DNA of 64,000 nucleotides from Roseateles sp. XES5 (GCF_020535545.1 NZ_CP084752.1:1099501-1163500), one strand, 5' to 3'. Positions 51,064-61,065 are shown, counted from the stretch's first letter. Notes: generated from the sequence alone by a model not told the origin. A program made the numbers and translations.

Positions 51064-51843
51064 TCAGCGACCTCCGAGTTTCAGATTGTTGATGGAAAGC
51101 AAGAGGTCCGTGGAAATGCCGGTAAGGCTGGACGACTGGAAGACGGTCAGCGGATCGTAGCTGCCGACGGGGTTTTCGAGTTCCCACATCGCGGTGAAGC
51201 GCTCGAGGAACTTGCCGACCTTGGAGGGGTCCTTGAACTCCTCGAGGTTCAGCACGTCCTCGTAGTAGGCTGCCTGGCGGTCGATGTCGGTCGCGGCGAA
51301 TTCCGCCGGAAGCTGCAGCGCGGTGCGCACGACCTGGGCCAGCGCGTCGTCGGCGATGATCGAGTAACCCGAGGTGATGGAGGAGGCCATGCGCTCGAAA
51401 TAGAGCGCCAGGCGCACGCCCGTATTGTCCTCGCCGGCGCTGACTTCCAGCGTCTGGCGGGCATATTTCTCGACTACGCCCTTCTGGGCGCGCTCGAAGG
51501 TGGTGGCGAGCTCGCCGTGACGGGCGAAGTTCAGCGATTCCGCAAGCGCCTTGTAGCGCGTGTCGCTGAGCTGGTTGGCGAAGGCGTCCTTGTTGTCCAC
51601 GCCCTCCGTCAGCACCTTGCGCATGAAGGCCTTGGCATAGGCCATGTCGTCCAGCCCGTGCGCCTTCATGGCGTAGTTGTAGAGACGGCTGTCGGCGAAG
51701 AACTCGTCGATGGTCTTTATGCTGCCGATCTTGGAAAGGTAGTATTCCGTCTCGCGCTTGACGTCCGGCTGCTCCGAAACGCGCTTCAGCGACGTCTGGA
51801 GGTCGGAGGAAATCAGCTTGTAGCTCGTATAGGTGGTCGTCAC
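51064..51843 (-). CDS. DUF1217-like protein of the flagellar cluster
   Basis: 259 residues, helical, with no signal peptide or membrane helix. The segments TEYYLSKIGSIKTIDEFFAD and SRLYNYAMKAHGLDDMAYAK recall the DUF1217 family, which occurs in rhizobial flagellar loci. Function unknown. It is first in a minus-strand series with flgF and fliI and is divergent from motA. Confidence 0.8.
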   Translation of the reverse strand: MTTTYTSYKLISSDLQTSLKRVSEQPDVKRETEYYLSKIGSIKTIDEFFADSRLYNYAMKAHGLDDMAYAKAFMRKVLTEGVDNKDAFANQLSDTRYKALAESLNFARHGELATTFERAQKGVVEKYARQTLEVSAGEDNTGVRLALYFERMASSITSGYSIIADDALAQVVRTALQLPAEFAATDIDRQAAYYEDVLNLEEFKDPSKVGKFLERFTAMWELENPVGSYDPLTVFQSSSLTGISTDLLLSINNLKLGGR

Positions 51844-52025
51844 GATAGGCCGCCGATCAGGTTCGAGAAGGCTTCAAGAAGGCACGGATGCCCGTTTTGA
51901 ACCATGATCCTCGCGGGTTTTGCTTGTGCGAACCTGATCGGTAAACCCGCCGTCAGGTACAGCTTCACGCAAGGCTGGAACCGTATTTCCGGAACGGTCA
52001 GAATTGTGTCGGGACACCTGCGCTC

Positions 52026-52904
52026 ATGAACATCATTATCGGTCTCATCGTTACCATCGGCTGCGTCTTGGGCGGCTTCATGGCCATGGGCGGCCACGTC
52101 GAGGTACTGAACCAGCCATTCGAACTCATGATCATCGGCGGCGCCGGCGTCGGCGGCTTCATCGTGGCGAACACGATGAAGGTGATCAAGGAAACCGGCA
52201 AGGCGCTCGGCGAGGCGTTCAAGCACAAGGTTCCCAAGGAACGCGACTATCTCGATACGCTCGGCGTGCTCTACAGCCTGATGCGGGACCTGCGCACGAA
52301 ATCGCGCAACGAGATCGAAGCCCATATCGACAATCCCGAGGAATCGCCGATCTTCCAGTCCGCGCCGACCGTTCTCAAGAACAAGGAACTGACGGCCTTC
52401 ATCTGCGACTACGTCCGCCTCATCATCATCGGCAATGCCCGCTCGCACGAGATCGAGGCGCTGATGGACGAGGAAATCCAGACGATCACGCGCGACAAGA
52501 TGAAGCCCTACCAGTCGCTGACGACCATGGGCGACGCCTTCCCGGCCATCGGTATCATCGCGGCCGTTCTCGGGGTCATCAAGGCGATGGGCAAGATCAA
52601 CGAATCCCCCGAAGTCCTCGGCGGCCTCATCGGTTCGGCCCTCGTCGGCACCATGCTCGGCATCTTCCTGTCCTACTCGATCGTCACGCCGATCGCCACG
52701 AACATCAAGGTGGTGCGCGAGAAGCAGAACCGCCTCTACGTCATCGTCAAGCAGACGCTGCTCGCCTACATGAACGGCTCGGTGCCGCAGGTGGCGCTGG
52801 AATACGGCCGCAAGACCATTTCCTCCTACGAGCGTCCGTCGATCGACGCGGTGGAGCAGGAAATGATGAACCCCGGTGGCGGCGGCGATTCGAAGGCGGC
52901 CTAA
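52026..52904 (+). CDS. motA: Flagellar stator protein MotA
   Basis: 292 residues, four membrane helices (about 1-20, 30-48, 170-190, 200-222). The conserved proline-loop is visible: [20 protein letters not shown] followed by [12 protein letters not shown]. Cytoplasmic loop charges needed for contact with FliG lie in residues 60-165. It pairs with MotB (27703-28935). First gene of the plus-strand motA-fliM-fliN-fliG series; fliM starts 3 bp later. Confidence 0.95.
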   Translation: MNIIIGLIVTIGCVLGGFMAMGGHVEVLNQPFELMIIGGAGVGGFIVANTMKVIKETGKALGEAFKHKVPKERDYLDTLGVLYSLMRDLRTKSRNEIEAHIDNPEESPIFQSAPTVLKNKELTAFICDYVRLIIIGNARSHEIEALMDEEIQTITRDKMKPYQSLTTMGDAFPAIGIIAAVLGVIKAMGKINESPEVLGGLIGSALVGTMLGIFLSYSIVTPIATNIKVVREKQNRLYVIVKQTLLAYMNGSVPQVALEYGRKTISSYERPSIDAVEQEMMNPGGGGDSKAA

Positions 52905-52907
52905 GAG

Positions 52908-53855
52908 ATGAGCGCAGCGACCGTGACCTCCGCCCCCGCCCCCATGGATCCCATCGTGCTTGCCCGCCTCACGGGCAGGCTCGGCGACCAGGCGACCATC
53001 TCCAAGCTCTGCGCCAGCCTCGGCGACGTGTTCTCCGAATTCCTGCCCGACATGCTGGAAAGCGAACTCGGCTTCGAGGTCGCGGTCTCCTATGCCGGTT
53101 TCACGACCGGCACCTACGGCACGCTCGTCTCGGGCCTTGGCGGCGCCATGGCCTGCTGCGACGCGTCCCTTCGCGACTGGTGCGAGCGCTTCACGCTGAT
53201 CTGCGACAGCCCGATGATCATCACGCTCGTCGAGAACATGCTCGGCGCCGTGAGCGATTCGATCGAGGATCCGGAGCCGCGGCCGCTCTCCAAGATCGAG
53301 CTCGACCTTGCGGCCATGATGTTCGACCGCATTTCCGGCGTGCTGAAGACGGCCGTCAACGGCGCGAACGGCTATGAGCCCTATCTCGGCGCGGCGCACA
53401 ATGCAGAAATCCGCAAGCCCCACGACGACGGCAGCGACGAGCAGTTCGTCGCGATGGTCAACATGGCGGTCGGCATCGGACCCGTGCTCTCGACCTTCCA
53501 CGTCGTCATTCCCCAGGCCGTTCTCCTGAAATCGACCATCACGGCACCGAAGCCGGCCAACGCGCCGAAGACCCGGGTCGAATGGAGCGAACAGCTCGGC
53601 GAGCAGGTGCGTCGCTCCAAGGTGACGCTGGAGGCGCGCATCCGCCTCGAAGCCCAGACGCTCGACACGATCAGCCGCCTGCAGGCCGGCGACGTCATTC
53701 CCTTCAACGAGGCCGGCGACGTGCGCGTGGAAGTGAACGCGAACGGCCGCAACCTCTATGTCTGCGAATTCGGCCGCTCCGGCGCCCGCTACACGGTTCG
53801 CGTCAAGGATACCTACGGCTCGGAGGAAGAGCTCCTCCAGCACATCATCGGATAG
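52908..53855 (+). CDS. fliM: Flagellar switch protein FliM
   Basis: 315 residues. The middle CheC-like domain (about 40-215) and the C-terminal SpoA-like domain (about 235-310: TLDTISRLQAGDVIPFNEAG) are present. The N-terminus (SAATVTSAPAPMDPIVLARL) lacks the LSQxEIDALL-type peptide that binds phospho-CheY in most FliM proteins. Other alphaproteobacteria also have divergent FliM heads. Between motA and fliN. Confidence 0.88.
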   Translation: MSAATVTSAPAPMDPIVLARLTGRLGDQATISKLCASLGDVFSEFLPDMLESELGFEVAVSYAGFTTGTYGTLVSGLGGAMACCDASLRDWCERFTLICDSPMIITLVENMLGAVSDSIEDPEPRPLSKIELDLAAMMFDRISGVLKTAVNGANGYEPYLGAAHNAEIRKPHDDGSDEQFVAMVNMAVGIGPVLSTFHVVIPQAVLLKSTITAPKPANAPKTRVEWSEQLGEQVRRSKVTLEARIRLEAQTLDTISRLQAGDVIPFNEAGDVRVEVNANGRNLYVCEFGRSGARYTVRVKDTYGSEEELLQHIIG

Positions 53856-53918
53856 TTTTGCGCATGAAGCCTGCGGGGCGGCACGCCTCAGGCAAGTTTC
53901 AAATGGAATAGTGGTCTT

Positions 53919-54518
53919 ATGGCACCGAAGAAAACACCCATCGCTGACGACATCATGTCCTCCATCAACGCGGGCGACCAGGAACTGGAGCAGGCGATCG
54001 ACGACCTGCGCGGCGTTCTTCAGAAGGATGCTACCGGCTCGCTCGGCGCCGATCTTCCGGCGACGATCGACGACGACCCGCTGGCCGCTTTCGGCGGGTC
54101 CGACTTCGGCAACACCGATTTCGGCGGCGGCGCAGCCACGTCGGATTTCGGCGCCGACACCGGCTTCGGCGGGTCCGACTTCGGCGGCGGTGATTTCGGC
54201 GGCGGCGCCGGCACCGATTTTTCCGCCGATCTCGGCGAGGCCCCGCGTCCGGGCAGCGCCATGCAGTCCAACATGGACCTCATCATGGATATCCCGATCG
54301 ATCTGCAGATCGTTCTGGGGTCCTCGCAGATGCAGGTCTCAAGCCTGATGAATCTCAGCGAAGGCGCCACCATCGCGCTCGACCGCCGCATCGGCGAACC
54401 GGTCGAAGTCATGGTCAACGGCCGGGTGATCGGCCGCGGCGAGATCACCGTTCTGGAAAACGACGACACCCGCTTCGGGGTCAAGCTCATCGAAGTCAAG
54501 AGTACACGCAAGATCTGA
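53919..54518 (+). CDS. fliN: Flagellar switch protein FliN
   Basis: 199 residues. The C-terminal 85 residues are the SpoA domain: [20 protein letters not shown] and [20 protein letters not shown]. In front lies a Gly/Asp/Phe repeat linker (about 50-105) built on DFGG units ([14 protein letters not shown]). An N-terminal helix ([16 protein letters not shown]) precedes it. Longer than enteric FliN (137). Confidence 0.93.
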   Translation: MAPKKTPIADDIMSSINAGDQELEQAIDDLRGVLQKDATGSLGADLPATIDDDPLAAFGGSDFGNTDFGGGAATSDFGADTGFGGSDFGGGDFGGGAGTDFSADLGEAPRPGSAMQSNMDLIMDIPIDLQIVLGSSQMQVSSLMNLSEGATIALDRRIGEPVEVMVNGRVIGRGEITVLENDDTRFGVKLIEVKSTRKI

Positions 54519-54550
54519 TACCCGGTGAGGGTTCAGGGGGATGATAATCC

Positions 54551-55591
54551 ATGATGGATTTCGAGAATTTCGGCACATCCACGGCGGTCGGAGCACCGCT
54601 TTCGCCGGTTGAGAAGGCAGCAGCCGTCCTTCTCGCCATGGGCAAGGGTGTCGCTGGCAAGCTGCTGAAATATTTCACCCAGAGCGAGTTGCAGGCGATC
54701 ATCGCCGCCGCGCAGAACCTGCGCGCCATCCCGCCGCACGAGTTGATCGATCTCGTCAACGAGTTCGAGGACCTCTTCACCGAGGGTGCGGGCCTGATGG
54801 ACAATGCCAAGATGATGGAAGGCATTCTCGAGGAAGGCCTGACGCCGGACGAAGTGGACGGCCTGCTCGGCCGCCGCGCCGCCTTCCAGGCCTTCGAGAC
54901 GACCATCTGGGACCGCCTGCAGGACGCAGACCCGATCTTCGTCGCCAGGTTCCTGCTGAACGAACACCCGCAGACCATCGCCTACATCCTCTCGATGATG
55001 CCCTCGTCCTTCGGTGCGAAGGTGCTGCTGGAGATTCCGGACGACCACCGCGCCGACATCATCAACCGTACCGTCAACCTCAAGGACGCGAGCCCCAAGG
55101 CGACCGCGATCGTCGAGGCCCGCGTCATCGAGATGATCAACGCGCTGGATGCGGAACGCAATTCGGTCGGTTCGAACAAGGTCGCCGACCTCATGAACGA
55201 GCTGGAGAAGTCGCAGGTCGACGAAATGCTCGCCTCGCTCGAAACGGTCTCGACCGAATCGGTCAAGAAGGTCCGCCCGAAGATCTTCCTCTTCGAGGAC
55301 GTGCTCTACATGCCGCAGCGCAGCCGCGTTTCGCTCTTCAACGACGTTTCCGGCGACATCATCACCGCGGCCCTGCGCGGCGCGTCGATGGAACTGCGCG
55401 AATCGGTCCTCTCCTCGATCGGCGCGCGCCAGCGCCGCATGATCGAGTCGGACCTCGCCGCCGGCGACCAGGGCGTCAACCCGCGCGAAGTGGCGATCGC
55501 CCGCCGCTCGATCACGCAGGAAGCCATTCGCCTGGCCGCCGCCGGACAAATCCAGTTGAAGGAGAAGGAACAGGAAGCCCAGGCAGCCTGA
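54551..55591 (+). CDS. fliG: Flagellar switch protein FliG
   Basis: 346 residues. EHPQ motif at 138-141 (LNEHPQTIAYILS), N-domain VEKAAAVLLAMGKGVAGKLL, C-terminal torque domain with charged helix MELRESVLSSIGARQRRMIE. It couples the MS ring to the C ring and takes force from MotA. Followed by a strong terminator before flhB. Confidence 0.95.
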   Translation: MMDFENFGTSTAVGAPLSPVEKAAAVLLAMGKGVAGKLLKYFTQSELQAIIAAAQNLRAIPPHELIDLVNEFEDLFTEGAGLMDNAKMMEGILEEGLTPDEVDGLLGRRAAFQAFETTIWDRLQDADPIFVARFLLNEHPQTIAYILSMMPSSFGAKVLLEIPDDHRADIINRTVNLKDASPKATAIVEARVIEMINALDAERNSVGSNKVADLMNELEKSQVDEMLASLETVSTESVKKVRPKIFLFEDVLYMPQRSRVSLFNDVSGDIITAALRGASMELRESVLSSIGARQRRMIESDLAAGDQGVNPREVAIARRSITQEAIRLAAAGQIQLKEKEQEAQAA

Positions 55592-55631
55592 TCCGCCTTG
55601 ACACGGTAACGCCGCGAGCGGAGCGTACCAG

Positions 55632-55675
55632 CGGCCCGAATCTCCTGACATGGGGTTCGGGCCGTTTTGTTTTGG
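55632..55675 (+). terminator. Rho-independent terminator between fliG and flhB
   Basis: CGGCCCGAA (55632-55640) pairs perfectly with TTCGGGCCG (55656-55664), 15-base loop, followed by TTTTGTTTTGG. It lies 41 bp after the fliG stop and 28 bp before the flhB GTG. Confidence 0.8.
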
Positions 55676-55702
55676 CTTCTGTGCGAAGCCGGGAGGCGTG
55701 AC

Positions 55703-56785
55703 GTGTCGGACGACGACGACAAGGACAGTAAAACAGAACTCCCGACAGAGAAGAAGCTTCGCGACGCGATGGAGAAGGGCAATACCCCCTTCTCGCGCGA
55801 AATCACGATCTTCGCCTCGACGCTCGCGATCTATCTCTTTCTCGTCTTCTTCCTGCCCGACGGCATTTCGCGGATGAACGAGACGCTGCGCGACTTCTTC
55901 GAGCAGCCCGAGGCCTGGAACCTGAAGACCGGCACCGACGTCATCGCCATCTTCCGCCATCTCGGCTGGGAGGCCGGCGCATTGTTGCTGCCGATCCTCG
56001 TCATGATGATGGCCTTCGGCATCGCCTCCTCGGTGTTCCAGAACATGCCGAGCCCGATTCTGGAGCGGGTGCGCCCGCAGATGAGCCGCCTGAGCCCGAT
56101 CAAGGGCCTTGGCCGCCTCTTCGGCAAGCCCGGCCTCGTCGAATTCGGCAAGTCGCTGATCAAGATCCTGCTGGTTTCGCTGGTCGTGGCGCTGTCGCTG
56201 CGCAGCAACTACTTCGCCTCGCTCGACACCATGTTCTCCGAGCCGGCGGCGCTCATGTACATGATGAGCTCCGATATCAACAAGGTGCTCCTCATCATCC
56301 TCTTCGCCACCGCACTCATCGCCGGGCTCGACTTCGCCTGGACGCGGCATCACTGGTTCTCGGAACTGATGATGACGAAGCAGGAGGTGAAGGAGGAAAT
56401 GAAGCAGGCGCAGGGCGACCCGCTGGTCAAGGCGCGCATGCGCTCCATCCAGCGCGACCGCATCCGCCGCCGCATGATGGCGGACGTGCCGCGCGCCACG
56501 CTCGTCATCGCCAACCCGACTCACTTTGCCGTCGCGCTGCGTTATGTGCGCGAAGAGGGCGACGCGCCCGTCGTCGTCGCCAAGGGGCAGGACCTCATCG
56601 CGCTGCGCATCCGCGAGATCGCGGAGGAGAGCGGAATTCCCGTCTTCGAGGATCCGCCGCTCGCACGCTCAATGTTTGCGCAAGTCTCGGTGGATAGTGT
56701 CATTCCACCGGTGTTCTACAAGGCCGTGGCGGAGCTGATTCACCGGGTATATGCAGCCTCGCCCCAGACCAGACGGGTAAACTAG
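55703..56785 (+). CDS. flhB: Flagellar export switch protein FlhB
   Basis: 360 residues from GTG 55703 (preceded by GGGAGG), the best-spaced start; the frame is open to 55667. Four membrane helices (about 33-53, 88-110, 145-162, 190-212) and a cytoplasmic C-domain with the self-cleavage NPTH at 271-274. It controls the change from rod/hook to filament export with FliK. An unknown gene follows 5 bp later. Confidence 0.95.
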   Translation: MSDDDDKDSKTELPTEKKLRDAMEKGNTPFSREITIFASTLAIYLFLVFFLPDGISRMNETLRDFFEQPEAWNLKTGTDVIAIFRHLGWEAGALLLPILVMMMAFGIASSVFQNMPSPILERVRPQMSRLSPIKGLGRLFGKPGLVEFGKSLIKILLVSLVVALSLRSNYFASLDTMFSEPAALMYMMSSDINKVLLIILFATALIAGLDFAWTRHHWFSELMMTKQEVKEEMKQAQGDPLVKARMRSIQRDRIRRRMMADVPRATLVIANPTHFAVALRYVREEGDAPVVVAKGQDLIALRIREIAEESGIPVFEDPPLARSMFAQVSVDSVIPPVFYKAVAELIHRVYAASPQTRRVN

Positions 56786-56790
56786 ATCCG

Positions 56791-57234
56791 ATGAGAAAAT
56801 GCACCTATTCCGCAGAGCGCGAGAAGATTGTTGCAGAAGCAATCTGCCCGGTCGCCACTGAGCTCAGACTGCTCGATGCCGCCGATCTCGTCTCGTTGTT
56901 GCGTTTCGAGTGCTACGGCAACCTGGCCGACCTGGTCTCCTCCGCGGCCGAACTCTATTTCCTGCCCGGCACGGTCAATTTCGGCGCCGGCGGCGACTAT
57001 CGCCTCGACTGGGATACCGAGCCGGAAGTGACGCTGGACATGGAACTGCGCCCGCAGGGCGTGACGGTCTATGCCAAGCTGATGCTGCAGAAGGACAAGG
57101 CCGGCGTGGAGGTCACGCATGTCGCCTTCAACGACCCGGCCGCCGATCCCGACGACAACACGGCCTTCCTGCGCAAGAGCCTGGCGGAAGCGCGCTACGT
57201 GAAGTCGGGCGCCGCCTCGCAGCACGCCCATTGA
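56791..57234 (+). CDS. Unknown flagellar-operon protein downstream of flhB
   Basis: 147 residues, cytosolic by composition, with one beta-rich centre (GDYRLDWDTEPEVTLDMELR, then PQGVTVYAKLMLQKD). No recognised motif. Five bp after flhB and conserved in that place in rhizobia, so a motility role is likely. It is convergent with visR. Confidence 0.75.
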   Translation: MRKCTYSAEREKIVAEAICPVATELRLLDAADLVSLLRFECYGNLADLVSSAAELYFLPGTVNFGAGGDYRLDWDTEPEVTLDMELRPQGVTVYAKLMLQKDKAGVEVTHVAFNDPAADPDDNTAFLRKSLAEARYVKSGAASQHAH

Positions 57235-57238
57235 GGCT

Positions 57239-57260
57239 GCGAGGGGTCCGTTCCCCTCGC
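57239..57260. terminator. Hairpin between the 56791 gene and visR
   Basis: GCGAGGGG (57239-57246) and CCCCTCGC (57253-57260) form a perfect 8-bp stem, loop TCCGTT, between convergent genes. No T-run. Confidence 0.5.
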
Positions 57261-57317
57261 CAATGGTCGGGCCTTGCCCGGCCATTCATCGGCAAACCGT
57301 AAGGTCTGCGGATTACA

Positions 57318-58061
57318 TCACGTGATATAGCCGAGGCGGATGGCCTTCGCGATGGCCTGGATGCGGTTGACCGCATCGAGCTTCGTCGTCGCCGTGCCGA
57401 GATAGGCGTTCACCGTGTGAACGGAAAGCCCCATATTTTCGGCGATCGCCTCGGAGATGCAGCCGTCGCCGGCCATCTGGAGGCAGGCGATCTCGCGCTC
57501 GCTGAGCGATTCGGACGGTGCGAGCTTCTTCTCCTCGCCCGCCAGCATGTCGATCAGCACCTGGCAACTCTTCATGTGCATGTCGATGATGAGGTCGCTG
57601 GACGGCGCGATGAAGGTGCCCGTGAAGACCACGTAGCCATTGCCATGCGCGCCGAGACGGACCGGGAAGGCCATGCCCGACGACGGCAAGAGACGCGGCG
57701 TCAGGCGCGTCGTGAAGGGCTCCGCGCCCGATTCGGCGAACTGGTTGTCGCCCGCCCCTTCCCAGATCAGCGGCAGCATCGAGCTTTCGAGATGGGCGAG
57801 CAGATCGGCCCCATAGGCTCCCAGCAGCGCGCGCCCGTTGCCGTCGACATCGTGCGCCCAGTTGTGCAGCGAGAGCGTCAGCCGGCGCGAGGACGGCAGG
57901 CCGTGGCCCGAAACGCGCAGCACCGCGAAATGCTGGGCGCCGAGGATCGTCTGCATCACCTGCAGGCGCGCGACGAAATCGGACACCCGGGCCGCTTTCG
58001 GCGGCCGCGCGAGCCTGATTTCCGTCTCCATGGCAGCGGGGGCGGAAAGCGGGAGATCCAT
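57318..58061 (-). CDS. visR: LuxR-family flagellar master regulator VisR
   Basis: 247 residues from ATG 58061 (MDLPLSAPA). N-terminal ligand-like domain (about 30-170) and C-terminal LuxR helix-turn-helix: ESLSEREIACLQMAGDGC, then IAENMGLSVHTVNAYLGTA. VisN and VisR form a heterodimer that switches on rem and early flagellar genes in S. meliloti. It follows visN by 11 bp. Confidence 0.92.
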   Translation of the reverse strand: MDLPLSAPAAMETEIRLARPPKAARVSDFVARLQVMQTILGAQHFAVLRVSGHGLPSSRRLTLSLHNWAHDVDGNGRALLGAYGADLLAHLESSMLPLIWEGAGDNQFAESGAEPFTTRLTPRLLPSSGMAFPVRLGAHGNGYVVFTGTFIAPSSDLIIDMHMKSCQVLIDMLAGEEKKLAPSESLSEREIACLQMAGDGCISEAIAENMGLSVHTVNAYLGTATTKLDAVNRIQAIAKAIRLGYIT

Positions 58062-58072
58062 GGCAGCGCTCC

Positions 58073-58816
58073 TCAAACCAGGCTGTTGCGAACGGCCCAG
58101 GCGATGGCCTCGGACCGCGTCTTGGTCGCGGTCTTGCGCATCACGCTGGTGATGTAGTTGTTGATCGTGTTGCGCGAGATGCCGAGGATGACGGCGATCT
58201 CGTCGCTCGTCTTGCCTTCGGCGATCCAGTAGAGGCACTCGATCTCGCGCTCGGTCAGGTCCATCTCGCGATCCTGCCTGAGGATCGCGCCCTGGCAGCA
58301 GACGCTGGCGAAGTAGCCGGTCATGATGCCGACATCGCGCAGCTTGCTCTGGGAGAGGATGAAGTGCTCGGGGAAGAGCAGCAGCAGCGACATGCGCACC
58401 CGGCCGACATGGAAGGCGATGACGCAATATTCGCGGCTGATGCCCTTGGGCACCGCCACGTCGTCGGCGAGATGGCTGAAGCAGGGCTTCAGCAGGGTCA
58501 GGCACTTGTCGAGCTCGCTCATGCGGGACTGGCCGGCGACGACGGCGGTGGCAATGCCGCGCACCAGATCGAACGGCCAGTCGGAGGCGACGACGATTTC
58601 CAGGCCCGCTTCGGGCGAGACGTCGTGGCGTACGAGGAGATAGTGAGAGGCGCTGACGTAATCGGTCAGGGCCTTGAGACCGGCGGACAGACCGGCGCGA
58701 TCCGCGCAGCGTCCGAGGTGTTGAACCAACAGTTCACGCGCACTCTTACGCTCACCAGACTCAGCCGAGAATCCATAGGATTCCCAGGCCGCGACATCCG
58801 ACCGGATCGTTTCCAT
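58073..58816 (-). CDS. visN: LuxR-family flagellar master regulator VisN
   Basis: 247 residues from ATG 58816 (METIRSD), with AGGGGG 6 bases upstream; 58852 is a possible longer start. N-terminal domain about 50-175, C-terminal LuxR HTH: DLTEREIECLYWIAEGKTS and DEIAVILGISRNTINNYITS. Partner of VisR. The two genes have equal length and similar layout, as expected for an old duplication. Confidence 0.92.
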   Translation of the reverse strand: METIRSDVAAWESYGFSAESGERKSARELLVQHLGRCADRAGLSAGLKALTDYVSASHYLLVRHDVSPEAGLEIVVASDWPFDLVRGIATAVVAGQSRMSELDKCLTLLKPCFSHLADDVAVPKGISREYCVIAFHVGRVRMSLLLLFPEHFILSQSKLRDVGIMTGYFASVCCQGAILRQDREMDLTEREIECLYWIAEGKTSDEIAVILGISRNTINNYITSVMRKTATKTRSEAIAWAVRNSLV

Positions 58817-59370
58817 GATAGCCCCCTGTTCCGATTCCGAGCGGAAATTCACGCCTCCTTCCCATCGGGCAATCGGAACCGTCCGAACCCCTGCCGGTCA
58901 GGCCGCATCGGCGAGAATCACCAAGCGAATCAGTGACTAAAGTGTACATCGGCTATCGCTAAAAACCACCGCCATCTTCTCGGGATTTACTTTTGCCGGC
59001 ATCTATGAGTCGATTTGGCAGGGGTGATTTGCTTATCCGCGACTGCCGATAAACGCACGGTTAAATCCTTGTTAACCAAACATTATTTGCAATGCGTCGC
59101 GCCCGCCCCGCGCAACAGCCACCGCTAATGCCAGTGAAAATTGCCGAGCCTGGAGTCCGTCCTCAACTCTTGGGGCGATAAAATTTTTTCACCGATCACG
59201 CTGCCGTGAAGTGCGCCGAGTCCGAATGCGAAGGAATTGCTACAAACCGCCCGAATGGGCGTTGCGGAAATGCGACAGAACGAGGGCAAAAACGGCCGGG
59301 CAAAAACTTTTTACGCAAACGAAAACGCGGCCGTTTCCGGCCGCGTTCGTGTCTTTCTTCCGGGGAAGCC
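58817..59370. other. Gap between visN and fliF
   Basis: 554 bp. The left part is the visN promoter/leader; 58930-59195 is AT-rich with TTAA and TATT steps. The fliF terminator lies at 59321-59347. No protein-like frame is supported and no tRNA fold was seen. Confidence 0.5.
59321..59347 (-). terminator. Rho-independent terminator after fliF
   Basis: AACGCGGCC (59324-59332) and GGCCGCGTT (59339-59347) form a perfect 9-bp stem, loop GTTTCC. On the minus strand it is followed by TTCGTTTGCG and a second T-run. It closes the che-fliF operon. Confidence 0.8.
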
Positions 59371-61065
59371 TCAGGCGGCTTCCCTCTCGGCGGACCACTT
59401 GCGCAGGATCTTGGCAGCGCGTTCCTCGCTGATCTCGACCATGCGGCTGAGGCGGCGTTCCGGGCCTTCCTTGACGCGGCGGTTGAAGGCGCCATCGCCA
59501 TCGTCGCCGGCATTGAGCAGGTCGTCCGTGCTGTCGAAGCCGAAGTCCGCGCCGAAGCCGTCCATAAGGGTGGCGCCGGGGCCGCCCATGCCGGCAGCGG
59601 GCGAGAAGTCGGGCAGTTCGAGGCCGGCCGCATCGCTTTCCAGGGCATTGGCCGAGGCGCCGCCGCCGGTGACCGAGCGGACTGCCGGGCGAAGGCCGAA
59701 CCAGACCACGAGGAAGGCGACACCGAGGAAGGCAGCCGCGTTGATGATGCCGCCGAGGTTGCGCGTCAGCACTTCCATGACGCCCGGACCCGGCACCGCT
59801 TCGTCGAGAAGCTGATGGTCGAGGAATTCCATGGCGGTGATCGTGACCACGTCGCCGCGCTCGGTGTTGAGGCCGGCAGCCGAGGAGACGATCTTCTGCA
59901 TGTCGGCGATGTAGGCGTCGATCTTCGCCTGGTCGACCGGCTCGCCGACCATGGCCGCGACGCGGGCGCGGTTGACGACGACGGCGACCGACAGCTTTTC
60001 GACGGCGACGCCGTTGCGGACGGTCGCGACCGTCTTGCTGTTGATCTCGTAGTTGGTCTGCTCTTCCTTCTTGTCCGCCTCGTCCTTCGACTGCGGGCCG
60101 TCCCCATTGCCGTCAGGGCCGCCCTGCGGAATGTTCTGCTCGACGGTGGCGGCCTTGTTGGAGGCCTGCTGGCTGGACTTCTGGCTTTCCCGCGTGACGC
60201 GGACGGAGCGTTCGACGCGCGATTCCGGATCGTAGACCGTTTCCTGGATCTGCTGCGTATCGGTGTTGAGCGCGGCGGTGACGCTGGCGCGGAAGTTGTC
60301 CATGCCGAGGAAGGGCGCGAGCGCCTTTTCGATGTTGCGTTCGATCTCGCCCTGGACGCTCTGGACCGCCGTCAGCGAGCGGTTGATCGCGCCGTTCTCC
60401 GGGTCGTCGCCCGAGGCGAGAAGCTGGCCGGCGGAATCGAGGATCGTCACGCCGTCCACTTCGAGACCGGGAACGGAGGCGGCGACGAGGTGGCGGATGG
60501 CGGCGGCCGATTCGCGACCGGCCTGCGCGCTGGCGCGGATCATGACGGAGGCCGTCGGCACCTGCTCGGCCTTGCGGAAGTTGCCGCGCTCCGGCATCAC
60601 GATATGGACGCGGGCGGCGGCGATGCCGCTGATCTGCTGGATGGTGCGGGCGATTTCGCCTTCGAGAGCGCGGACGCGCGTCACTTCCTGCATGAAGGAG
60701 GTCAGGCCGAGGGAGCCGACCTTGTCGAAGAGTTCGTAACCGGCATTGGCGCTGCTCGGCAGGCCGCGCTCGGCGAGATAGAGGCGCGCCTTGCCCGTCT
60801 GGCCCACCGGCACTTCGATGCTGGAGCCGTCCGTTCCGGTGTTGAAATCGATATTGGCCTCGGCGAGGGCGAGGCTGATCTGGTTCACGTCGGTCTTTTC
60901 CAGACCGACATAAAGCGTCTCGTAGGCGGGTTTGTTCACGAGGATCCCGGCGGCAAGCACGAGACCGATCGAGACGACGGCGGCTCCCGCCAGCATCGCG
61001 AGTTTCGCCTGCCCCAGCGATGCCAGGTTCCTGTAGACTTTCGTCAACTGTTCCAACAGATTCAT
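59371..61065 (-). CDS. fliF: Flagellar MS-ring protein FliF
   Basis: 564 residues from ATG 61065 (MNLLEQLTK). Membrane helices at about 23-43 (AMLAGAAVVSIGLVLAAGIL) and 440-460. Family parts: NKPAYETLYVGLEKTDVNQI, YLAERGLPSSANAGYELFD, RALEGEIARTIQQISGIAAA. The C-terminal tail (DDLLNAGDDGDGAFNRRVKE to the end) binds FliG. Last gene of the chemotaxis operon. Confidence 0.96.
   Translation of the reverse strand: MNLLEQLTKVYRNLASLGQAKLAMLAGAAVVSIGLVLAAGILVNKPAYETLYVGLEKTDVNQISLALAEANIDFNTGTDGSSIEVPVGQTGKARLYLAERGLPSSANAGYELFDKVGSLGLTSFMQEVTRVRALEGEIARTIQQISGIAAARVHIVMPERGNFRKAEQVPTASVMIRASAQAGRESAAAIRHLVAASVPGLEVDGVTILDSAGQLLASGDDPENGAINRSLTAVQSVQGEIERNIEKALAPFLGMDNFRASVTAALNTDTQQIQETVYDPESRVERSVRVTRESQKSSQQASNKAATVEQNIPQGGPDGNGDGPQSKDEADKKEEQTNYEINSKTVATVRNGVAVEKLSVAVVVNRARVAAMVGEPVDQAKIDAYIADMQKIVSSAAGLNTERGDVVTITAMEFLDHQLLDEAVPGPGVMEVLTRNLGGIINAAAFLGVAFLVVWFGLRPAVRSVTGGGASANALESDAAGLELPDFSPAAGMGGPGATLMDGFGADFGFDSTDDLLNAGDDGDGAFNRRVKEGPERRLSRMVEISEERAAKILRKWSAEREAA

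Noticed and set aside
49155..51092. 645-codon plus-strand frame opposite fliI/flgF
   Set aside because: Antisense shadow of supported genes.
58364..58936. 190-codon plus-strand frame opposite visN
   Set aside because: Antisense shadow; no motif.
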